From: Candidatus Acetothermia bacterium
GTDB lineage: Bacteria > Bipolaricaulota > Bipolaricaulia > Bipolaricaulales > Bipolaricaulaceae
Reading direction: 5' to 3'
Assembly (NCBI GenBank): GCA_003551325.1
Contig: PUMK01000117.1
Location: forward strand, 1 to 6,352
DNA: 6,352 nt
Below the pieces are notes generated by a model. It was not told where the DNA came from. It did not search any database and saw only the letters and a list, made by a program, of their open reading frames with translations. This document shows positions 1-5,666 of this stretch, one piece after another. Position numbers and translations under genes: made by a program. The first letter of the stretch is position 1; each line of letters begins with the position of its first letter.

Positions 1-867
1 GATGTGACCTGGCTGTGCAACGCACTGGCTGCGTCGCGGCTCCTCACGAGGGTCCCTCGCCGCTTGGTCGTACGCATGGGGAACATCAAGTCACAAGCTT
101 GGGCCGAAGAGGAAAGGTCGACAGGAGCCCGAATCCACCGTTGGATTACCGGTGTGCTCTTCTCCCGTGTGGAGGGGGTGATCGTTCCGTCGAACGCAGT
201 CAAACAGGATCTTGTCTCCTGTTTCGGGGTCCCCGAAGGCCGGATCTTCACAATCCCCAACCCGATCGACCTGGCGCAGGTCAGCACGATGGCTCAGGAG
301 ACTGTCGAACACCCGCTCTTGCAGGGCGAACCTGCGATCATCGTCGCCGTTGGCGCCATGAACAACCAGAAGAACCATGCGCTGCTCATCCGCGCCTTCG
401 GTCTCCTGCAAGAGAAGAAAGACGTCCGGCTTGTTCTCGTGGGAGATGGGCCAGAACGACCCCAGGTCGAGAAGCTCGTAAAGGAACTCGGTGTCTCCAA
501 GGACGTGTGGATTACGGGGCATCGTGATAATCCCTACAAGTACCTGGCCCAAGCTACGGTCTTGGTACATCCTGCAAAGTGGGAGGGGTTCGGATACGCT
601 GTGCTCGAGGCGATGGCCTGCGGCGTTCCCGTGATCGCCGGTGCGAACTCGGGTGGCCCGGCTGAGATTGTGCGAGATGAAGTGGACGGCCTGCTTGTGA
701 GAGACATGAGCCCAGAGCCACTGGCTGAGGCCATCTTGACGCTGTTGGACGATGAAGGGCTACGAACTGCCATGGGGAAGAACGCCATAGATCGTGCGTC
801 GGAGTACGATGCACAGCGCATCGTGCCGATGTACGAGCGTGTGATCGTACGCTGCGCGCGATGTTGA
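1..867 (+). CDS. GT4-family glycosyltransferase, 5' end cut by the window edge
   Basis: This is a retaining GT-B glycosyltransferase (family GT4) that would transfer a sugar from a nucleotide-sugar donor to a lipid-linked acceptor on the cytosolic face of the membrane. The reading frame is open from base 1 to the TGA at 865-867, giving 288 visible codons. GT4 enzymes are usually about 350-400 residues, so roughly 80-100 N-terminal residues lie to the left, and the GTG at position 4 is not a credible start. In visible-codon numbering, a VGAMNNQKN segment (residues 117-125) matches the phosphate-contacting loop of the donor domain. The E-x7-E donor motif is intact in WEGFGYAVLEAMACG, with E195 and E203, followed by GGPAEIV. 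The loop usually reads GR..xxxK; here the Arg position is Ala119 while Lys124 is kept. GC is about 60%, lower than gene 5. Sugar and linkage cannot be read from sequence. It resembles WabH-like GT4 enzymes, from memory only. Confidence 0.92.
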   Translation, partial: DVTWLCNALAASRLLTRVPRRLVVRMGNIKSQAWAEEERSTGARIHRWITGVLFSRVEGVIVPSNAVKQDLVSCFGVPEGRIFTIPNPIDLAQVSTMAQETVEHPLLQGEPAIIVAVGAMNNQKNHALLIRAFGLLQEKKDVRLVLVGDGPERPQVEKLVKELGVSKDVWITGHRDNPYKYLAQATVLVHPAKWEGFGYAVLEAMACGVPVIAGANSGGPAEIVRDEVDGLLVRDMSPEPLAEAILTLLDDEGLRTAMGKNAIDRASEYDAQRIVPMYERVIVRCARC

Positions 868-868
868 C

Positions 869-879
869 GAGCCCGGCTC
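869..879. repeat. Small inverted repeat after gene 1 stop
   Basis: The 27-base gap between genes 1 and 2 (868-894) contains GAGCCCGGCTC, which could fold as a 4-base-pair stem (GAGC/GCTC) with a 3-base loop. It starts two bases after the TGA of gene 1. There is no following T-run, so it does not look like a terminator. Its meaning, if any, is unknown. No promoter-like sequence is visible in this short gap. Confidence 0.3.
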
Positions 880-882
880 TGC

Positions 883-889
883 TGAGGTG
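883..889 (+). promoter_or_regulatory. Ribosome binding site of the membrane protein gene
   Basis: TGAGGTG lies five bases before the ATG at 895, a good Shine-Dalgarno match and spacing. It supports ATG 895 as the start of the O-antigen ligase/polymerase-like gene. Confidence 0.6.
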
Positions 890-894
890 TATCG

Positions 895-2253
895 ATGTGG
901 ACGCGTGATGCCGGTGTCGGATTGAGGGGCTTGGAGCTTGCCGTGCTCGCCGGCTCGGCGGTGGCGTACCTCTGGGTAAGCTCGTACGTGACGCCGATCA
1001 GGCTCACGCCGAGCGCGCTGCTTGCCGGGCTGGCCGTGGTACTGGCGGGAATGCGCTTCGTCCTGCGAAGATCCCCACCCCTATCCAGGGAGTTCCGCTG
1101 GCTGCTCGCCGTGTCCGGGGCATTGCTCACTTGGGCGGCAATCGTGTACGGCATAACAGGCAACTACCCTGCGGGGCTATGGCAAGTGCTTCAAATAGGT
1201 TTGGGGCTGGGGATAGCGTTCGCGGCGTACGTGATCGTCGACACGCCCTCACGGGGCATGCTATTCGTCTGCGTGCTTGTGTTCGGCTTCCTGGTATCAG
1301 CTGCCGTGGCGATCGGCCAGCACTTTGTGGGGGAGCCGTTTGTCAGCCTCTGGCGTGTATCGGGGGTCCCCGGCCAGTCCATACCGAGGGTCGGCGGGGC
1401 GGTCCCCGGCCTTGCTCCCATCTCGATTCTGCTTGGTTACCAGCTGGCGGTGGCGGTGCCGCTCGCGCTAAGTCTGCTCCTGAGCGAGTGGCTGCGAGGG
1501 CGAAAGCTGCTCACGGGTGCACTGGGGGTGGCCGTGGGCACACTAGCCCTGGCCCTCGTCCTCACAGGATCCCGCTCAGCGCTCGGCGCCGGGTTCGTAG
1601 GATCGGTGTTCGTGCTACTCCTTCTGCGTTTCAACAAGCGGCGGCGCTTCTTTCTGCCTCTGCTTGCCGCGGCCGCCGTGGGTGCCGTGCTGTACCTTGC
1701 TGTGGGGTTTGTGCACGATGCGACCCGATTCCTGGAGCTGGAGGACCGGTCGGCGCAGGTGCGCGCCCCGATGCAGCTCACCGCACTGAAGTACGCATGG
1801 CAGCACCCCCTGGGCACGGGCTTCTACGAACTCGATGAGGGATACCTTCCAGCGGAGCTGGATCCACCTCTTGCTCGGATGATCCTACAACACACCCCCC
1901 ACAACCAGTTCCTCAACGTGCTCGTGTACTACGGTTTCCCCGGCCTGGCGCTGCTGATTCTGTTCTACGGCCTGGTGGCCAAGCGCGTGCGCAACCTCTG
2001 GCACGCACTCGCCCGCGGCTCGTGCGCAGAGATGCGGTGGCTGGTGGCTGGGTGCGCAGGGGCGATCCTGGCGTACTTACTGAACAGCCTCTTGCACAAT
2101 GCAGGTCCGTTCGTGGGCGACGTGTTCCACTGGTACGTGCTGGCCTTCCTGTTCAGTCGGCAGTGGGCGGCGGTGGATCAGGCGGAGGCGCAGGCTGGCG
2201 TTGCGCTCAGGAGCGCGGACAGCAGCGCTTGCGCGAGGGGCAATGCGGGGTAG
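895..2253 (+). CDS. O-antigen ligase/polymerase (Wzy_C superfamily) membrane protein
   Basis: A 452-residue polytopic inner-membrane protein with about eleven or twelve hydrophobic segments by eye (roughly residues 13-31, 40-57, 68-86, 95-115, 121-143, 178-196, 205-225, 229-246, 252-272, 343-362, 380-400, 407-423). The Wzy_C signatures are visible: LTGSRSALGAGF (223-234, Arg227), then a non-membrane stretch 273-342 holding R290, the HPLGTGF segment (304-310) and HTPHNQF (333-339, His333/His336), followed by a helix beginning LVYYGFPGL. This large extracytoplasmic loop with conserved Arg/His is the family's proposed active region. Members either polymerise repeat units (Wzy) or ligate glycan to a lipid or protein acceptor (WaaL and relatives), and sequence alone does not separate them. 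Lying inside a row of glycosyltransferases, it more probably polymerises the product or transfers it onward. The last ~28 residues are a hydrophilic, Ala-rich tail whose coding end overlaps gene 3. ATG 895 is chosen for its ribosome binding site. Confidence 0.9.
   Translation: MWTRDAGVGLRGLELAVLAGSAVAYLWVSSYVTPIRLTPSALLAGLAVVLAGMRFVLRRSPPLSREFRWLLAVSGALLTWAAIVYGITGNYPAGLWQVLQIGLGLGIAFAAYVIVDTPSRGMLFVCVLVFGFLVSAAVAIGQHFVGEPFVSLWRVSGVPGQSIPRVGGAVPGLAPISILLGYQLAVAVPLALSLLLSEWLRGRKLLTGALGVAVGTLALALVLTGSRSALGAGFVGSVFVLLLLRFNKRRRFFLPLLAAAAVGAVLYLAVGFVHDATRFLELEDRSAQVRAPMQLTALKYAWQHPLGTGFYELDEGYLPAELDPPLARMILQHTPHNQFLNVLVYYGFPGLALLILFYGLVAKRVRNLWHALARGSCAEMRWLVAGCAGAILAYLLNSLLHNAGPFVGDVFHWYVLAFLFSRQWAAVDQAEAQAGVALRSADSSACARGNAG
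2235..2240 (+). promoter_or_regulatory. Ribosome binding site deciding the start of gene 3
   Basis: GAGGGG sits two bases before the ATG at 2243. The spacing is tighter than ideal, but it is the best purine block near the point where similarity to GT4 N-termini begins. A competing GTG at 2258, five bases after the gene 2 stop, has AGAGGA directly against it, which is too close to serve it well. Confidence 0.4.
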
Positions 2254-3361
2254 AGGAGTGCCTGTAGACCTTGTGATCTACCTGCCTTCTTTGGAGGGCG
2301 GAGGGGCCGAACGGGCGATGCTGGATCTGGCGCAAGGGCTCTCTTCCCACGGGGTTCGGGTGGAGCTCGTCCTTGCCCGGGCCGAAGGGGCATATCTTGA
2401 ACAGGTTCCCGAAGGGCTCCCCGTTGTTGACCTGGGCGCTGCACGAGTGCTCGCAAGCCTCCCGGCGCTGGTGCGGCACCTACGCCAACGCAAGCCTGAG
2501 GTAGTGTTCTCTACGCTGAGCCATGCAAACATCGTCGCCCTTTGGGCGCAAAAGCTTGCTCGCGTGCCCACGCGAGTGGTCGTTCGCCAGGCGAACACCT
2601 CCGGAGTCGGCAAAGGGCGAAGGGTATCGCTCAAAGGGGCGTTGTACCGTGCCCTGCTACGCAGATCGTACCGGCGTGCTCACGCGGTGGTCGCCGTGTC
2701 GGAAGGTGTCGCTTCCGATCTGGCGCGGCTGGTCGGTATTCCCCGAGAGCGCATCCAGGTGATGCATAACCCTGTGGTGACCCCGGAACTCCTAAGCATG
2801 AGTGAGGCGCCGCTGGACCACCCGTGGTTTGCCGTCGAGGAGCCGCCCGTCGTTCTCGGGGTGGGGCGCCTCACCGCGCAGAAGGACTTCCCCACGCTAC
2901 TCCAGGCGTTCGCAAGGGTTCGCGCGCAGCGGCAGGCGCGGCTCGTGCTCCTGGGGAAGGGAGAGGATGAGGGGGCGCTCCGGGCGCTGGCGGTTGAGCT
3001 CGGGGTGGAAGAGGACGTGGACATGCCGGGGTTCGTGGCCAACCCGTTTTCGTTTATGCGCAGGGCGGCGGTGTTCGTCCTCTCATCCCGCTGGGAAGGG
3101 CTGCCCAACGCCCTCATCCAGGCCCTGGCCTTGGGAACGCCCGTGGTGGCGACCGACTGCCCCAGCGGACCGCGGGAGATCTTGGAGGGCGGGAGGTGGG
3201 GGCGACTCGTGCCCGTGGGGGACGTTGGGGAGATGGCCCAAGCCATTCTGGCGGCGATCGATGAACCACCTGCGTCTCCCGAGGTCCGCGCACAAGCCAC
3301 GGAGAGATTCGGGCTCGAGGCAGTGGTTGAGGAGTATATGAAGGTATTGGGGCTCCGATGA
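2243..3361 (+). CDS. GT4-family glycosyltransferase with E-x7-Q variant donor motif
   Basis: A 372-residue GT-B glycosyltransferase, full length for GT4. The frame stays open upstream to 2099, but that would overlap gene 2 by 155 bases and adds a segment unlike any GT4 N-terminus. From ATG 2243 the protein quickly enters a strand-loop VDLVIYLPSLEGGGAER (8-24), the usual glycine-rich acceptor-side loop. The donor-domain loop VGRLTAQKD (207-215) has both canonical residues, Arg209 and Lys214. The donor motif reads WEGLPNALIQALALG, with Glu285 but Gln293 where the second Glu normally stands, followed by TDCPSGPREIL. This Gln form with CPSGP recurs, as I recall, in a GT4 subgroup, so it need not mean loss of activity. 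The start overlaps the gene 2 end by 11 bases and the stop overlaps gene 4 as ATGA, pointing to coupled translation. A WabH-like identity is possible; the sugar is unknown. GTG 2258 is the alternative start. Confidence 0.9.
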   Translation: MRGRGVPVDLVIYLPSLEGGGAERAMLDLAQGLSSHGVRVELVLARAEGAYLEQVPEGLPVVDLGAARVLASLPALVRHLRQRKPEVVFSTLSHANIVALWAQKLARVPTRVVVRQANTSGVGKGRRVSLKGALYRALLRRSYRRAHAVVAVSEGVASDLARLVGIPRERIQVMHNPVVTPELLSMSEAPLDHPWFAVEEPPVVLGVGRLTAQKDFPTLLQAFARVRAQRQARLVLLGKGEDEGALRALAVELGVEEDVDMPGFVANPFSFMRRAAVFVLSSRWEGLPNALIQALALGTPVVATDCPSGPREILEGGRWGRLVPVGDVGEMAQAILAAIDEPPASPEVRAQATERFGLEAVVEEYMKVLGLR

Positions 3362-4500
3362 AGCGGGTGCTTCTTCTCTCCACGGATCTTGCCTACGGGG
3401 GGGCCGAGGATCAGGTGGTGCGGTTGGCCCGCCATCTGAAGGCAAGGGGCTGGGAGGTGGCTGTCGCCACAATGCTTGCGCCCCGGGCGTACGTGACCGA
3501 GCTGGAGAGCGCGGGTGTCTCACTCTTCTCGTTGAATGTCCAGCGGGGCCGCGTCCCGGACGTGCGCGCTATCACTCGGCTGGCTAAGGCTGTGAGGCGG
3601 TGGCGTCCGGATGTCCTGCACAGCCACATGGTGCACGCCAACTTGCTCGCTCGCCTCACCCGACCGCTGGCCAAGGTGCCCGTGCTCGTCTGCACAGCGC
3701 ACAGTATCGATGAGCGGGGGGCTCGTGGGTCCGGCAGGGGGAGGATCTGGGCCTACAGGTTGACCGATCGGCTTTGCGATCTCACCACGCAGGTCAGCCG
3801 GGCGGGCGCCAAGCGCTACGTTGAGCTGGGTGCTGCGCCGGAGCGGAAGATCAGGCTTCTGCCCAACGGGATTGACACCGCGGCCTTCAGCCCCGACGTT
3901 TCGTCGGGCAGGGCGATGCGCGCGCAGCTGATGCCGGAGGAGGGCTTTCTGTGGCTGGCGGTGGGCAATCTCACCCGGGCCAAGGACTACCCGACCCTAC
4001 TGCGCGCCTTCGCACTGGTGGCGAACGAGCAGTCCAAATCGAGCCTGTTCATCGCTGGGGGTGGCCCCCTGCAGGGGCGTGTGGAGACTCTCGCCGCAGA
4101 GCTGACTATTGCGCAACGTATCAGGTTCCTGGGCCAGCGTCGCGATATTCCCCAGCTCATGCGCGCGGCGGACGCATTTGTGCTCTCCTCGGCCTGGGAG
4201 GGCCTTCCCATGGTCTTACTGGAGGCCGCGGCCTCCGGTCTTCCCATCGTGGCCACCCATGTGGGCGGGAACCGCGAGGTCGTAGTCGAGGGGCGAACGG
4301 GAGTGCTCACAGCGTCTGGTGATCCTGGGGCCCTGGCCCAAGCTATGCTCGAACTCATGGCGCTTCCGGAGGAGGAACGACGGGAGATGGGAATGCGGGG
4401 GCGGTCGCATGTCGTCGAGCACTACGACATGGAACAAGTCGTGGACCAGTGGGAAGCCTTGTACCTTGAGCTTCTGGGCGGAGCGGAGGGGCGCCAGTGA
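3358..4500 (+). CDS. GT4-family glycosyltransferase, GGAE type (WbnK-like)
   Basis: A complete 380-residue GT4 glycosyltransferase acting on a nucleotide-sugar donor in the cytosol. The N-terminal acceptor domain opens MKRVLLLSTDLAYGGAEDQ with GGAE at 14-17, then LHSHMVHANLLARL (87-100), and CTAHS (112-116). The domain linker carries the typical LLPNGID (167-173). The donor domain has VGNLTRAKD (202-210, Lys209 kept, the usual Arg replaced by Asn204) and an intact E-x7-E in WEGLPMVLLEA, with Glu281 and Glu289. ATG 3358 overlaps the stop of gene 3 by four bases (ATGA); a weak TTGGGG block at 3347-3352 lies five bases upstream of the ATG. The stop overlaps the next start by four bases. The pattern resembles WbnK-like GT4 enzymes of O-antigen clusters, a judgement from memory. 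The sugar and linkage are unknown. The segment FLGQRRDIPQLMRAA closely parallels one in gene 5. Confidence 0.92.
   Translation: MKRVLLLSTDLAYGGAEDQVVRLARHLKARGWEVAVATMLAPRAYVTELESAGVSLFSLNVQRGRVPDVRAITRLAKAVRRWRPDVLHSHMVHANLLARLTRPLAKVPVLVCTAHSIDERGARGSGRGRIWAYRLTDRLCDLTTQVSRAGAKRYVELGAAPERKIRLLPNGIDTAAFSPDVSSGRAMRAQLMPEEGFLWLAVGNLTRAKDYPTLLRAFALVANEQSKSSLFIAGGGPLQGRVETLAAELTIAQRIRFLGQRRDIPQLMRAADAFVLSSAWEGLPMVLLEAAASGLPIVATHVGGNREVVVEGRTGVLTASGDPGALAQAMLELMALPEEERREMGMRGRSHVVEHYDMEQVVDQWEALYLELLGGAEGRQ
4485..4491 (+). promoter_or_regulatory. Ribosome binding site for a GTG start
   Basis: GGAGGGG, inside the end of gene 4, lies five bases before GTG 4497. This strong Shine-Dalgarno match at good spacing supports the GTG as the true start and the GTGA overlap between genes 4 and 5. 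Confidence 0.6.
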
Positions 4501-5666
4501 GCAAGACGCCGCGAATGCTTGTGGTGACCACGGTGGCGGGCACCGTGCTGGCCTTTCTCGTCCCGCATATCAAACGCCTGCAGGCCCAGGGCGTGGAAGT
4601 GGAGGTCGCCTCCAACGCAGGCAACCGCACCGTCACTCAGGCGATCGAGGAGCAGGGGATCGCAGTTCACCACGTGCCCTTTCGGCGACGGCTGCTGGCC
4701 ACAGGAAACCTGAGCGGCTTGGGGCGGCTGGTGAGGCTGATCCGGGAAGGAGAGTACAAGGCCGTCCATGTACACACGCCCGTGGCGGGGTTCCTCGGGC
4801 GCCTGGCGGCAAGGTTGGCCGATCCCCGGGCGCGTACGGTGTATACGGCGCACGGGTTCCACTTCCATCAGGGGCAGTCCCGCCTGCGGAACGCACCGTT
4901 TGTGCTGCTGGAGAAACTGGCCGGAAGGTGGACCGACTACCTGGTGGTGATCAACCGCGAGGACGAGGAGGCCGCCAGGCGGTACCGGATCGTGCCCGAG
5001 GGTCGCGTGTACCACGTCCCCGGGGTGGGGCTGGACCTGGAGGCCTGGTCGCCGGAGGCTGTGTCCGCCGAGGAGGTGGACCGAATACGCAAGGAGCTTG
5101 AGCTGGACGCAGATGCGGCGCTGTTTGTGATGGTGGCCGAGTTCAACCCGGGCAAACGGCACCGGGATGCGCTGCGGGCGCTAGCGGGGCTGGGTCGTCC
5201 AGACGTACATCTTGCTTTGGCCGGAAAGGGAAGGCTCATGGGCGAGATGCAGGCGCTGGCCCGCAAACTCCGGGTTGCAGATCGCGTGCACTTCCTGGGC
5301 GCCCGCCGCGATGTTCCGGCGCTGATGCGGGCGGCGTCGGCCGTTGTGCTCCCGTCCGAGCGGGAAGGGCTCTCCCGCTCGGCGTTGGAGGCCCTGGCGC
5401 TCGAGGTACCGCTGATCGGAAGCAACGCCCGGGGAGTGCGGGACCTTGTGGAGGGGGGCGCAGGCCTGACGGTGGAGGTGGGGGATGTGGAGGCCCTGGC
5501 TCGGGCGATGGCGTGGGTGCTCGACCATCCGGAGGAGGTCTGCGCGATGGCGGCCCGAGGCCGGCGGCGGGCCAAGGCTTACGCGCTGCCGAGGGTGTTG
5601 GAAGCACTGGACCGCATCTACGGCACGGTACTCGGCGCTCAGAACACTCCTACCGCGACTGGATGA
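4497..5666 (+). CDS. GT4-family glycosyltransferase, EpsD/CapM type
   Basis: A complete 389-residue GT4 glycosyltransferase. The start is GTG 4497, overlapping the gene 4 stop by four bases and backed by a good ribosome binding site. The acceptor domain begins LVVTTVAGTVLAFLVPH (8-24), followed by VHVHTPVAGFLGRLAARL (90-107) and the highly characteristic VYTAHGFHFHQG (115-126). That His-rich segment is the hallmark of the EpsD/CapM/PglA-like subgroup of exopolysaccharide and capsule enzymes. The donor loop reads VAEFNPGKRH (213-222, Lys220), where the AE..N form is usual for this subgroup instead of GR. The E-x7-E motif is intact in REGLSRSALEA, with Glu290 and Glu298. These enzymes add hexose or acetamido-sugars to undecaprenyl-linked intermediates; the exact sugar cannot be predicted. 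GC is about 69%, clearly higher than gene 1. The last 17 bases overlap the end of the opposite-strand ATP-grasp gene, and it is the last gene of the rightward run. Confidence 0.93.
   Translation: MSKTPRMLVVTTVAGTVLAFLVPHIKRLQAQGVEVEVASNAGNRTVTQAIEEQGIAVHHVPFRRRLLATGNLSGLGRLVRLIREGEYKAVHVHTPVAGFLGRLAARLADPRARTVYTAHGFHFHQGQSRLRNAPFVLLEKLAGRWTDYLVVINREDEEAARRYRIVPEGRVYHVPGVGLDLEAWSPEAVSAEEVDRIRKELELDADAALFVMVAEFNPGKRHRDALRALAGLGRPDVHLALAGKGRLMGEMQALARKLRVADRVHFLGARRDVPALMRAASAVVLPSEREGLSRSALEALALEVPLIGSNARGVRDLVEGGAGLTVEVGDVEALARAMAWVLDHPEEVCAMAARGRRRAKAYALPRVLEALDRIYGTVLGAQNTPTATG

Noticed and set aside
534..1163. A 209-codon minus-strand open frame spanning genes 1 and 2
   Set aside because: The translation is low-complexity Ser/Thr/Ala/Pro-rich and opposes two genes with clear family motifs, so it is a shadow.
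2099..2242. An upstream extension of gene 3 starting at 2099
   Set aside because: It would overlap the last membrane helix and tail of gene 2, and its translation is Arg/Trp/Ser-rich with no GT4 similarity. The Rossmann-like start begins only after 2243.
2680..3435. A 251-codon open frame on the minus strand across genes 3 and 4
   Set aside because: It lies wholly opposite well-supported GT4 coding sequence, is Ser/Pro/Arg/Ala-rich as expected of a GC-rich antisense shadow, and has no recognisable domain.
4422..5162. A 246-codon minus-strand open frame opposite gene 5
   Set aside because: It is antisense to an EpsD-like enzyme with all motifs intact. The His/Gln/Pro-rich product matches no family I recognise.
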